DNA from: Sandaracinobacteroides sp041909755
GTDB taxonomy: Bacteria; Pseudomonadota; Alphaproteobacteria; Sphingomonadales; Sphingomonadaceae
Direction of reading: 5' to 3'
Assembly (NCBI RefSeq): GCF_041909755.1
Contig: NZ_JAYRCW010000010.1
Coordinates: 1 to 41,519, forward strand
Length of the DNA stretch: 41,519 bases
Shown here: piece by piece, positions 7,651 to 15,499 of the stretch
Numbering within the stretch: position 1 is the stretch's first letter
How the letters are laid out: each line of letters starts with the position of its first letter
Notes under the pieces: generated by a model
The model's database searches: none
Told to the model about the DNA's origin: nothing
Seen by the model: only the letters and a program-made list of their open reading frames with translations
Program-made: the position numbers and the translations under genes

Positions 7651-10446
7651 ATGCTTGGCTTGAACAAGGTCGCCAAGGCCATCTTCGGATCGTCGAACGA
7701 CCGCTATGTGAAGTCGCTTCAATCGACCGTCCGCCAGATCAACGCGCTGGAACCCAAATATGAGGCGATGACGGACGCCGAGCTGCAGGATCAGACCCGC
7801 ATCTTCCGCGACCGCCTCGCCGGCGGCGAAAAGCTGGACAGCCTCCTTCCCGAAGCCTTCGCCACCGTGCGCGAGGCGTCGAAGCGCGTGCTCGGCATGC
7901 GCCATTTCGACGTGCAGATGATCGGCGGCATGGTGCTGCACCGGGGCGAAATCGCCGAGATGCGCACGGGCGAGGGCAAGACGCTCGTCGCCACGCTCGC
8001 CACCTATCTGAACGCGCTGCCGGGCAAGGGCGTCCATGTCGTCACCGTGAACGACTATCTCGCCAGGCGCGACGCCGAATGGATGGGCCAGCTCTACAAA
8101 TGGCTGGGCCTCAGCGTGGGGGTGATCGTGCCCAACATGCACGATGTCGAGCGCCGGATGAGCTACGCCGCCGACATCACCTATGGCACCAACAACGAAT
8201 TCGGCTTCGATTACCTGCGCGACAACATGAAATATGATCGCTCGCAGATGGTGCAGCGGGCCTTCAACCACGCCATCGTCGACGAGGTGGACTCGATCCT
8301 GATCGACGAGGCGCGAACCCCGCTCATCATTTCCGGCCCCACGGACGACAAGACCGACCTCTATCTGGCGGTCGACCTGATCGTGAAGACCTTCCAGCCC
8401 GACCATTACGAGAAGGACGAGAAGGGCAAGTCGATCATCCTCACCGAGGACGGCACCGAATTCGCCGAACGCGCGCTGGAGGCCGCCGGCCACCTGCATG
8501 GCGAAAACCTCTATGATTTCGAGAATACGCAGGTCGTCCACCACCTGAACCAGGCCCTTCGCGCCGTTCACATGTTCCGCCGCGACACGGATTACATCGT
8601 CCGCGACGGCAAGGTGGTCATCATCGATGAATTCACTGGCCGCATGATGGATGGCCGCCGCTGGTCCGATGGCCTGCACCAGGCGGTCGAGGCGAAGGAA
8701 GGGGTGGAAATCCAGCCCGAGAACCAGACGCTCGCCTCCATCACCTTCCAGAATTACTTCCGCCTCTATCCCAAGCTGTCGGGGATGACGGGCACGGCCG
8801 CGACGGAAGCGCCCGAATTCTACGACATCTACAAGCTGAACGTGGTGGAAATTCCCACCAACCTGCCGGTGAAGCGGCAGGACGATCAGGACGAGTTCTA
8901 CAAGAACGAGGCCGACAAGTTCGCCGCCATCGTGAAGACGATCGGCGAAAAGGCAAAGATCGGCCAGCCCGTCCTCGTCGGCACCGTCTCCATCGAGAAG
9001 TCGGAGAAGCTGTCGGAATATCTCACCGCCGAAGGCGTCCGCCACTCGGTGCTGAACGCGCGCTACCATGAACAGGAAGCGCATATCGTGGCGCAGGCGG
9101 GCCGGCTGGGCGCCGTCACCATCGCCACCAACATGGCCGGGCGCGGCACCGACATCAAGCTGGGCGGGAACGAGGAGTTCCGCATCGAGGACGAGCTGTC
9201 GCAGGTGCCCGAAGGGCCCGAGCGCAGCGCCGCGATCGAGCGGATCAAGGCCGAAGTCTCCGCCGAGCGCGAACGGGTGCGCGAAGCCGGCGGCCTGTTC
9301 GTGCTGGGCACGGAACGCCACGAAAGCCGCCGGATCGACAACCAGCTGCGCGGCCGCTCCGGCCGGCAGGGCGATCCGGGCCTCAGCCGCTTCTACCTCA
9401 GCCTCGACGATGATCTGCTGCGCATCTTCGGGCAGCAGAACATGCTGACGCGGGTGATGAATTCGGGCCTCGACGATGGGGAGGCAATCGTCCACCCCTG
9501 GATCTCGAAAGCCATCGAGACCGCGCAGAAGAAGGTCGAGGCGCGGAACTACGACATCCGCAAGCAGCTCCTCCAGTATGACGACGTCATGAACGACCAG
9601 CGCAAGGTCGTCTATGAACAGCGCGCCGACATCATGGACGCCGAAAAGGTGTCCGATGTGGTGGAGGAATTCCGCCGCGACACCGTGGCCGACATCGTGG
9701 AGCGCCACTGCCCCGAAGGCACCTACCCCGAACAATGGGATGTGGAGGGCCTCAAGGTCGATGTCACCAACCAGCTGAACCTCGATGTCGATCTCGACGC
9801 CTGGGTGAAGGAACAGTCCGTCGACCAGGAGCTGTTCATCGAGCGGCTGCAGACCCAGCTCGATGAAAGGATGGCCGCCAAGCAGGTGGGCATCCCCGAG
9901 GAAAACTGGCTGCAGGTGGAAAAGCAGATCCTGCTGCAAAGCCTCGACCACTATTGGAAAGAGCATCTGGCGACGCTCGATGCCCTCCGGCAGGTCGTCC
10001 ATCTGCGCGCCTATGCCCAGAAGCAGCCGCTGAACGAATACAAGGCCGAGGCCTTCGCCCTGTTCGAACGCATGCTGAAGAATGTCCGCGAGGATGTGAC
10101 CCGCACGCTGGCGTTTGCCGAGTTCCGCATGCCGGAACCGATGGAGATGCCCGACCTGCCCGATTTCCTGAAGCTGGACGGCGGCGCCGACCTGCCCGGC
10201 GGCGGCCTGCCGTCGGATCAGGGCGCATCCATGGGCTTCACCGGCTATGGCGAAACCAATGTGTTCGCCATGGGCGACGCCCTCTCGACGGACGAGGTGG
10301 AAGCCGCGCAGTCGGTCGCCCACCTGTTCGGCCCGGATTTCGTCGCCGAGGATCCGGAAAGCTGGCAGCGCACCGTCGCCCGCAACACGCTGTGCCCCTG
10401 CGGATCAGGCCGGAAGTTCAAGCATTGTCATGGTCTTGCTGCCTGA
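7651..10446 (+). CDS. secA: Preprotein translocase ATPase SecA
   Basis: SecA is the motor ATPase that pushes unfolded preproteins through SecYEG. The 931-residue protein has Walker A TGEGKT at 106-111, the DEVD Walker B at 211-214, the preprotein cross-linking and helical wing regions in the expected order, and a C-terminal zinc finger with Cys915, Cys917, Cys926 and His927, which contacts SecB and lipids. Length is typical. The preceding 179 bases carry the terminator of the upstream gene, and the secA promoter is expected there but not clearly visible. The last ten coding bases form the left arm of the terminator that ends the transcript. The partner gene secY is at 31860 in this window. 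Confidence 0.98.
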   Translation: MLGLNKVAKAIFGSSNDRYVKSLQSTVRQINALEPKYEAMTDAELQDQTRIFRDRLAGGEKLDSLLPEAFATVREASKRVLGMRHFDVQMIGGMVLHRGEIAEMRTGEGKTLVATLATYLNALPGKGVHVVTVNDYLARRDAEWMGQLYKWLGLSVGVIVPNMHDVERRMSYAADITYGTNNEFGFDYLRDNMKYDRSQMVQRAFNHAIVDEVDSILIDEARTPLIISGPTDDKTDLYLAVDLIVKTFQPDHYEKDEKGKSIILTEDGTEFAERALEAAGHLHGENLYDFENTQVVHHLNQALRAVHMFRRDTDYIVRDGKVVIIDEFTGRMMDGRRWSDGLHQAVEAKEGVEIQPENQTLASITFQNYFRLYPKLSGMTGTAATEAPEFYDIYKLNVVEIPTNLPVKRQDDQDEFYKNEADKFAAIVKTIGEKAKIGQPVLVGTVSIEKSEKLSEYLTAEGVRHSVLNARYHEQEAHIVAQAGRLGAVTIATNMAGRGTDIKLGGNEEFRIEDELSQVPEGPERSAAIERIKAEVSAERERVREAGGLFVLGTERHESRRIDNQLRGRSGRQGDPGLSRFYLSLDDDLLRIFGQQNMLTRVMNSGLDDGEAIVHPWISKAIETAQKKVEARNYDIRKQLLQYDDVMNDQRKVVYEQRADIMDAEKVSDVVEEFRRDTVADIVERHCPEGTYPEQWDVEGLKVDVTNQLNLDVDLDAWVKEQSVDQELFIERLQTQLDERMAAKQVGIPEENWLQVEKQILLQSLDHYWKEHLATLDALRQVVHLRAYAQKQPLNEYKAEAFALFERMLKNVREDVTRTLAFAEFRMPEPMEMPDLPDFLKLDGGADLPGGGLPSDQGASMGFTGYGETNVFAMGDALSTDEVEAAQSVAHLFGPDFVAEDPESWQRTVARNTLCPCGSGRKFKHCHGLAA

Positions 10447-10470
10447 AGGCAGCAAGATTGCTGATTTTTT
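10434..10470 (+). terminator. secA terminator overlapping its stop codon
   Basis: Arms 10434-10443 and 10448-10457 are perfect ten-base complements around a TGAA loop that contains the secA stop codon. A second short hairpin (10450-10454 with 10459-10463) can form instead and sits directly against ATTTTTT at 10464-10470. The two are mutually exclusive folds of the same region. Either would end transcription. Confidence 0.85.
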
Positions 10471-10474
10471 GAGG

Positions 10475-10687
10475 CCCTCAGATGCTGGGCGGCGGGCATC
10501 CGCCCGCCTTGGCTTTCCTCGCACTGGCTCGGGCGCGCGGTCGCGCTTGCGGCGGCTTCGCCACCGGTCCCTTAGTCCCTCAAACACCGGACGGCGGGCA
10601 TCCGCCTGCCTTGGCTCCGGCGCACTTGCGTCGGCGCGCAGTCGCGCTTGCGGGGGCTTCGCCGCCGGGTCTTTCAGGTTCGTCCGG
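10475..10687. repeat. Tandem pair of 102-base GC-rich repeat units
   Basis: Two diverged copies begin with CCCTCA at 10475 and 10577. Each then has GGCGGGCATCCGCC (at 10491 and 10593), a CCTTGGCT stretch, a GCGCGCxGTCGCGCTTGCG stretch and a GGCTTCGCC stretch in the same order at a 102-base period. Several segments are internally palindromic (for example GGCGGG with CCCGCC). The pair fills the space between the secA terminator and the stop of the convergent DUF423 gene. No gene is supported here. The pattern resembles dispersed intergenic repeats, but whether other copies exist in the genome cannot be seen. Confidence 0.8.
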
Positions 10688-10690
10688 CCC

Positions 10691-11038
10691 TCACCGCCCG
10701 CGCAGCGCGCCCAGCAGAACGGCGCCCCATCCCAACACCATCAGCGTGCCGCCGACGGGCGCTACCATGCCCAGCCAGCGCGGCCCGCCCAGCCCCATCA
10801 CCTGAAGCGCACCGGCGAACAGCAGCGCCCCCACCGCCAGCAGCCAGGGCGCCACGCGCCATCCGGGCCGCCACGCCAGCAACGCCAGCACGGCGGCCGC
10901 ATGCGGCAGCTGGAACTGGGCCGCTGTCGCGATCCAGGCCTTTGCTTGCGGATCGGCAATGGCATGCGCCCCGAACGCCCCCAGCCCCACCGCCAGAAGC
11001 CCGTTCAATGCCGCCAATGCCGTCAGCCACCGTGCCAT
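10691..11038 (-). CDS. DUF423 small membrane protein
   Basis: A 115-residue hydrophobic protein with about four transmembrane segments. The N-terminus (MARWLTALAALNGLLAVGLG followed by AFGAHA) and the later LPHAAAVLALL match the DUF423 (YgdD-like) family, whose function is unknown. The open frame continues upstream to 11236, but those residues are low-complexity Arg/Ser/Pro and precede the conserved start, so the ATG at 11038 is chosen. It is convergent with secA across the tandem repeat. Confidence 0.85.
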   Translation of the reverse strand: MARWLTALAALNGLLAVGLGAFGAHAIADPQAKAWIATAAQFQLPHAAAVLALLAWRPGWRVAPWLLAVGALLFAGALQVMGLGGPRWLGMVAPVGGTLMVLGWGAVLLGALRGR

Positions 11039-11339
11039 GCCGCCAGTTAGCCGGGCAGGCCGGAAAAGGAAAAGGGCCTCCGGCGGGAAGGTGCGTGACG
11101 CCCCTTCACCCCCCCCCGATCGCCCGCTTCGCGCCGTCCCCATCCTCTCCCAACCAGTCCTGCGCGGCGAGGGTGACGGAGCCCATTGTCGCCGGTTCGA
11201 GAAGGAACTTGGCGCTGCTTGGCTGGTGTCCACCACATCACGCCATTTCGGGTAGGGACGGGGTGAAAGGGACAGGCTCGGTCATCGCGGCATCCTCTCG
11301 GCTGACATGGCCGGAAAGATAACCGATCTGGCTGGCCAC
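11039..11339. other. Gene-poor junction before the restriction-modification patch
   Basis: Open frames exist on the minus strand here, but none has recognisable similarity or a supported start. Composition shifts from strongly GC-rich on the left to A+T-richer at about 11340. The piece may contain debris from the insertion of the neighbouring restriction-modification genes, but I cannot identify a gene fragment or bounding repeat. Confidence 0.5.
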
Positions 11340-11355
11340 AGGACAGCGCTGTCCT
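11340..11355. promoter_or_regulatory. Perfect 16-base palindrome upstream of the restriction gene
   Basis: AGGACAGCGCTGTCCT is identical to its reverse complement. It lies 69 bases before the ATG of the SinI-like endonuclease, immediately upstream of a weak -35-like TTGCTG at 11357 and a TAAATT at 11379 (16-base spacing). This position suits an operator. No controller protein gene was recognised nearby, so its binder is unknown; the methyltransferase itself or a host factor is possible. Confidence 0.45.
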
Positions 11356-11423
11356 ATTGCTGCAAATTCGCTACTCGGTAAATTTAACGGCGAATCGGCG
11401 CCACAAAATTTGGGGGGCAAGGG

Positions 11424-12053
11424 ATGGTGACGCCAGCAGATTTTATGATCAGTCAAGAATTTGAGTTGGTGACTGAGTTCCTTCGAGCTAATCCGGACAG
11501 AACTCCGAAAAAATTTCTTCTTCAAGAAGCGTTGGATGAGAGGAAGCTAATCGACCTGGCTACACAAATGGTGAATGGTCGAAGGGTCAGGCAGCCTTCC
11601 TTTGCTCAAACCGTGTCAGATCCTGCGGTTTCGATCGTTGTCGGGCTCAGGTATGGAGTTCATGCGAATGAATTGATGTCCGTCGAGGCGCATCACAAGA
11701 TGGCGATGGCTGCTGAGAATGTGATCGGCCCACTTTTAGAGGCGTATGTCGCCCAACAGATGGGGCCGCAAGGCTGGATTTGGTGTAGCGGGGACGTCGT
11801 TAAGGCCATCGATTTTCTTAAGAAAAACGACGATGGAATCTGGATTGCGCTACAAATAAAGAACCGAGACAATTCAGAGAACAGCTCATCGGCGAGAGTT
11901 AGAGATGGCACAGATATCAAAAAGTGGTACAGAACAAAGTCTAGAACTGGGCAGACAAACTGGGAGAAGTTTCCCGATAAAGGTACCATCGGCATCCTGA
12001 ATGAAGAAGGATTTATTAGTTTTATAGAATCTGTTGTAGAAAGGGATTTATAA
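11424..12053 (+). CDS. SinI-family type II restriction endonuclease
   Basis: The 209-residue protein resembles the SinI restriction endonuclease family, whose founding member cuts GGWCC. Recognisable stretches are AENVIGPLLEAYVAQQ, WIWCSGDVVKAIDFLKK, and LQIKNRDNSENSSS followed by GTDIKKWYR. The Asp in AIDF and the Q-x-K of LQIK are a plausible PD-(D/E)XK-type catalytic pair. The family name comes from remembered motifs, not a search, and GGWCC specificity is inference. The coding sequence is clearly A+T-richer than the housekeeping genes and uses codons rare in them (AAA, ATA, TTA), which points to transfer. It is convergent with a cytosine methyltransferase, with six bases between the stops. 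GGGGGGCAAGGG precedes the ATG as a possible RBS. Confidence 0.72.
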   Translation: MVTPADFMISQEFELVTEFLRANPDRTPKKFLLQEALDERKLIDLATQMVNGRRVRQPSFAQTVSDPAVSIVVGLRYGVHANELMSVEAHHKMAMAAENVIGPLLEAYVAQQMGPQGWIWCSGDVVKAIDFLKKNDDGIWIALQIKNRDNSENSSSARVRDGTDIKKWYRTKSRTGQTNWEKFPDKGTIGILNEEGFISFIESVVERDL

Positions 12054-12059
12054 CTCGAC

Positions 12060-13286
12060 CTACAAAAAGCGAGGTTGTGCCAATTTTTTTGAATTGGATA
12101 TCGCCCCTAGACTGGAATTTACTGAATTCCAACTTACATGGTCGCAATTTCTATATCTAGAATACTTGAAGTCCTTCGGAGGAATTTGTGAAACTCCTGC
12201 TATGTGCTGACAAATTAGCCTTCCCACTGCGGCGCCGAGGCCGACGGGAACTGCATTCCCTACTTGGCGGTACTGGTCAGTTAGGCTGCCGCATATTTCC
12301 CATTCATCTGGAAACTGCTGGACTCGCTTGTACTCCTCAATGGAGAGGGGCCTATCAAGCTCTGGATGGCATATGTCCGTTGCGGGCATGGACGGTGAAG
12401 TAACCAGCGTACATGCGGGCTTGTCCCAGTCTAGGCGACGGTAAAAGCCCGTCTTTCCGCCTCCCGAATAGAAGGATTTTCCCATGGCTTCTTTCTGAAG
12501 ATCAGTGGGCAAATGCTTCCAGTATTGTCCCGACCTAAGAAACCTATAATATTTTAATCGGGACTCAGGGAAGTTGGAACTCGTGCATGTTTTTATACCT
12601 TGAACCGCTTCCCTAAACGTCTTCCATTTTGGCAGTCCAAATTCACCGTTCTCAGAGTGTGTTGGCATAAGGAAGGGAAGTGATTTTCCATCACGACTGG
12701 CAATTAAAATAACACGTTCTCGAACTTGAGGAACGCCGAAGTTGGCAGAATTATATAGGTTGAACGAAACCCCGTATCCCTGACGTTCAATGGTCTCTAG
12801 AACATGCCTTAACGCGCCGCCAGATCGTTCATCATTGGATGGTTTCCAGCCTTTACTACGCTCGGAGTGCGGAGTGTGGCTGAGAGGCGCAGACAATAGT
12901 CCCCTAACGTTTTCTATCACGATAAAGCGCGGCTTGAGAGCAAGTGCCAAGTCGATGTAATCAAGAAAAACGTTTCCGCGTGAATCTTGGAAGCTGCGAC
13001 GGGCCCCTGCAGTCGAAAACGCTTGGCAAGGAGGGCCACCAACAATCAGATCAATGTTTTCCGACGGGTGCAAGCCTGCCGCTTCCCGCACAGTTTCAAC
13101 GGTGCATGATGATACGTCCGAAATCAGCGGCAGTGAAGGGCGATTGTAACGAATTGTGGCCTGTGTCGCGCGATCCACTTCGCATGCCAAAAGGCATTCG
13201 CCGCCAGCTTCCTCCAAACCCAGATCGAGTCCCATGGCTCCTGAAAAGAAGGATAGGAATCTGAAGGCAGGTTCCCTCTGGGTCAT
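12060..13286 (-). CDS. DNA (cytosine-5) methyltransferase of the restriction-modification pair
   Basis: This 408-residue enzyme transfers methyl from S-adenosylmethionine to carbon 5 of cytosine, protecting host DNA from the convergent endonuclease. C5-methyltransferase motifs appear in order: motif I FFSGAMGLDLG (13-23), motif IV GGPPCQAFS with catalytic Cys87, motif VI ENVRG (125-129), motif VIII QVRERV (187-192), and motif X QVGNAVPVG (341-349) after the target-recognition region at about 200-330. GGGKTGFYRRLDWDKP and PATDICHP in that region recall enzymes of the SinI type. A TTG at 13325 would add 13 residues, but AGGGGA stands about seven bases before the ATG at 13286, which I prefer. 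Composition is A+T-rich like the endonuclease. Confidence 0.93.
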   Translation of the reverse strand: MTQREPAFRFLSFFSGAMGLDLGLEEAGGECLLACEVDRATQATIRYNRPSLPLISDVSSCTVETVREAAGLHPSENIDLIVGGPPCQAFSTAGARRSFQDSRGNVFLDYIDLALALKPRFIVIENVRGLLSAPLSHTPHSERSKGWKPSNDERSGGALRHVLETIERQGYGVSFNLYNSANFGVPQVRERVILIASRDGKSLPFLMPTHSENGEFGLPKWKTFREAVQGIKTCTSSNFPESRLKYYRFLRSGQYWKHLPTDLQKEAMGKSFYSGGGKTGFYRRLDWDKPACTLVTSPSMPATDICHPELDRPLSIEEYKRVQQFPDEWEICGSLTDQYRQVGNAVPVGLGAAVGRLICQHIAGVSQIPPKDFKYSRYRNCDHVSWNSVNSSLGAISNSKKLAQPRFL

Positions 13287-13397
13287 GCGACGTCCCCTAG
13301 TGTGCGCTTTCGGTGTTGAGAACAAAACGTATACATTGTCAGAGTGCAGGACAACCCTCGAGAGCGCGTCTGCATCAATATATTGTGGATATGCCGG

Positions 13398-13763
13398 TCA
13401 CACCCCTCTCACTGCCACCATCTGCTGGCTCTCTGTCCAGCTACCCAACTCGTGCTCGCGCATCCATCCGCCTCCAGTCGTGATTTGCCGAAAGGCATCG
13501 ACCGCGCGTTGAGAATGTTCGGTGGTCAGCAATATGCTGTTCCCCTTGGTGATGGCGGCGTAGTCTTCTACTGCCCACGAGTGGAGGAATGCCTCGATGC
13601 ACAGGATCTCGCCGTTGGGTTCTTCCAGTTCGAACAGAACATGCTCGGGAATGCGCATGGTGCGGTAGCCGAGGACGAGCATGGCAGACGCTTCCTCCAA
13701 GCGAACGGCGATTTCAGCTGCGGTGAGGTGGCCGGGCAAGATGGCTTGGGTTTGCAGGCTCAT
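13398..13763 (-). CDS. Unrecognised small protein upstream of the methyltransferase
   Basis: A 121-residue acidic, probably cytoplasmic protein with no signal peptide or membrane segment. I do not recognise the family. Visible features are a predicted helix HLTAAEIAVRLEEASAML (12-29), a beta-like centre (HVLFELEEPNGEILCIEAFL), and a Gly-rich GGGW near residue 97. A strong RBS, AAGGAG, precedes the ATG. It is on the methyltransferase strand with 111 bases between stop and start, so the two could form one unit. Its base composition is intermediate between the restriction-modification genes and the host genes. It could be part of the acquired patch or an older host gene. Confidence 0.65.
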   Translation of the reverse strand: MSLQTQAILPGHLTAAEIAVRLEEASAMLVLGYRTMRIPEHVLFELEEPNGEILCIEAFLHSWAVEDYAAITKGNSILLTTEHSQRAVDAFRQITTGGGWMREHELGSWTESQQMVAVRGV

Positions 13764-13853
13764 GGAACAATCTCCTTGAGCCCGACCATGTCGGGTCGGT
13801 GGAGCCGTTGCCAGAGACGATGGAACCGTTCCGGATCTGAAACTGTGCGGGTC

Positions 13854-13898
13854 AAGGGCCTGCGGGGCCCTTGCGGGGTCTAGGGGGCAGCGCCCCTT
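13854..13898 (-). terminator. Twin GC-rich hairpins after the YdjM-like gene
   Basis: Two adjacent stem-loops: 13854-13860 with 13866-13872 (perfect, loop TGCGG), and 13882-13888 with 13892-13898 (one G-U pair, loop AGC). They lie within 55 bases downstream of the minus-strand gene ending at 13905. No T-run follows, so termination is only a suggestion; mRNA 3'-end protection is an alternative. Confidence 0.4.
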
Positions 13899-13904
13899 GC
13901 TGCT

Positions 13905-14552
13905 CTAGCCCGCCGCCGGCTTCCGCAGCGCCCAGGCCGCCAGCGCCGGGAACAGGGCATAGGCGAACAGCGCCGTCGGGGCGAGGGCGGTGATGCTCTC
14001 GGCCGGGGGGAAGGCCGTCCGGCTCACCACCTGCACCAGCAGCATGAAGGCGCTCAGCCCCCAGGCCGCCCGTGCCCGGCTGGGCACGGCGCGGGCAAAC
14101 CACCAGGTCGCCGCTGCCAGCAGGCCGATCTCCAGCGGCCAGGCGATCCAAGGCCGGTACCACAGGCCCAGCCCCAGCGGCTCGGTCCCCGGCGCCAGCG
14201 GCAGGTCGGGCCGGTGGACCAGCCAGTCGATCGGCCAGTGGGACAGCACGACCAGCCCCGAAATCAGCCCCCAGGCCCATTTCCGCCCGGCGGGCGCCGC
14301 CAGCGACAGCAGCGCGCCGAACAGGATGGCGTGCCCGGCGCTTCCCAGCAGGCTGTGGGTCCAGGGGGCATCCAGCGCGAAGGGCAGGGCGGCCGGCGCC
14401 GCAGGGTCGTTCGGCGCCCGCTCCCAGCCGGGGAAAACCGCCAGGAAGAACAGGATGTCCACGAACTGCGCCGCCACGAACAGGATCCACGCCGGCGGCG
14501 AATCCTTGCGCGCCGCCGCCGCGATTGCCGGTGCATAATGGCCGATGAACAT
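13905..14552 (-). CDS. YdjM/LexA-regulated-type integral membrane putative hydrolase
   Basis: A 215-residue polytopic membrane protein. It starts with MFIGHYAPA and contains SHWPIDWLVHRPDLPL (about residues 103-118), a His/Asp-rich cluster that recalls the metal-dependent YdjM-like membrane hydrolase family (COG1988). At least five hydrophobic segments follow one another (for example WILFVAAQFVDILFFLAVF and FALDAPWTHSLLGSAGH). No substrate is known for the family. The ATG at 14552 is chosen because the conserved N-terminus begins there; the frame stays open upstream without conserved sequence. It is divergent from the crotonase gene. Confidence 0.65.
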   Translation of the reverse strand: MFIGHYAPAIAAAARKDSPPAWILFVAAQFVDILFFLAVFPGWERAPNDPAAPAALPFALDAPWTHSLLGSAGHAILFGALLSLAAPAGRKWAWGLISGLVVLSHWPIDWLVHRPDLPLAPGTEPLGLGLWYRPWIAWPLEIGLLAAATWWFARAVPSRARAAWGLSAFMLLVQVVSRTAFPPAESITALAPTALFAYALFPALAAWALRKPAAG

Positions 14553-14709
14553 GTGCCGCGTCCTCCCGCCGCCAACCTGCCCGAAATCGGCGAAGGGGCA
14601 AGCCGCTTTCGCCCCCGTCGATTCCGGATGGGCGGATTCCCAATGTGGAGAGGTGGCGAAGCCGCCGCCGCCGCCGCAAAGGGTCTGCAAGGCTGGAAGG
14701 AGAGGGAAG

Positions 14710-15486
14710 ATGGCGCTCGTTGAAACGGACATTGCCGACGGGGTGGCGGTCGTCACGCTGAACCGGCCGGAAGCGATGAATGCCCTGTCCAAGGCGCTGC
14801 GCGCCGAACTCGCCGCGGTGATGGTTGAGATGGACCGGCGCGAGGATGTGCGCGCCGTGGTGCTGACAGGCGCCGGCACCCGCGCCTTCACCGCCGGGCT
14901 CGACCTGAAGGAACTCGGCTCCGACGCGACCGCCATGGGCGACGCCACGGGCGAAACGCCGCAGGCCAATCCGGTGAAGGCCATCGAACAGTGCCGCAAG
15001 CCCGTGATCGGCGCGATCAACGGCGTCGCGATCACCGGCGGCTTCGAGGTGGCGCTGGCCTGCGACGTGCTGATCGCATCGGAAAATGCCCGTTTTGCCG
15101 ACACCCATGCCCGCGTCGGCATCATGCCGGGCTGGGGGCTTTCGCAGAAACTCAGCCGCCTCATCGGCCTCTACCGGGCCAAGGAACTCAGCCTGTCGGG
15201 CAATTTCCTCGACGCCGCCACCGCGGAACGCTGGGGGCTGGTGAACCGCGTCGTCCCGGCAGACCAGCTGCTGCCGGCGGCTCGGAAGCTCGCCGCCGAC
15301 ATGGCGACGATCGAGCCAGGCTTCTCGGCCGCCTACAAGAAACTGATCGACGACGGGTTCGCCGCCAGCTTCCAGGATGGGATGGCGCTGGAACATGCCC
15401 GCTCCAGTGCGGCAAACGGCAGCGTCACCCCCGGCGAGGTTGCGAAGCGCCGCGAAGCCGTGCAGGCAAGGGGCAGGCAACAATAA
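14710..15486 (+). CDS. Enoyl-CoA hydratase/isomerase family protein (crotonase)
   Basis: A 258-residue crotonase-fold protein acting on an acyl-CoA thioester. The oxyanion-hole loops are visible as AFTAGLDLKELG (60-71) and NGVAITGGFEVALACD (104-119). Glu113 matches the first catalytic glutamate of enoyl-CoA hydratases. The second is replaced: where hydratases have a P-E-I stretch, this protein reads DTHARVG, with His133 at or near the glutamate position. True hydratase activity is therefore uncertain, and isomerase, hydrolase or another crotonase chemistry is possible. The ATG at 14710 has GGAGAGGGAAG in front. The amidohydrolase gene follows after 13 bases and is probably co-transcribed. Confidence 0.88.
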   Translation: MALVETDIADGVAVVTLNRPEAMNALSKALRAELAAVMVEMDRREDVRAVVLTGAGTRAFTAGLDLKELGSDATAMGDATGETPQANPVKAIEQCRKPVIGAINGVAITGGFEVALACDVLIASENARFADTHARVGIMPGWGLSQKLSRLIGLYRAKELSLSGNFLDAATAERWGLVNRVVPADQLLPAARKLAADMATIEPGFSAAYKKLIDDGFAASFQDGMALEHARSSAANGSVTPGEVAKRREAVQARGRQQ

Positions 15487-15499
15487 AGGGGTTGAACGG

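Noticed and set aside
7588..10323. 911-codon minus-strand frame opposite secA
   Set aside because: It is the mirror of secA codon bias. SecA motifs are complete on the other strand.
11195..11220. GGTTCGA string resembling a tRNA T-loop
   Set aside because: No matching stems or anticodon arm around it.
11238..11525. 95-codon minus-strand frame before the restriction gene
   Set aside because: No similarity or ribosome site; it overlaps the start of the endonuclease and the palindrome.
11340..13763. A controller (C) protein gene for the restriction system
   Set aside because: No short helix-turn-helix frame found near the endonuclease; the 121-residue protein does not show one clearly.
13344..13883. 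179-codon plus-strand frame opposite the 121-residue gene
   Set aside because: The minus-strand gene has a strong AAGGAG site and a normal composition; the plus frame has neither.
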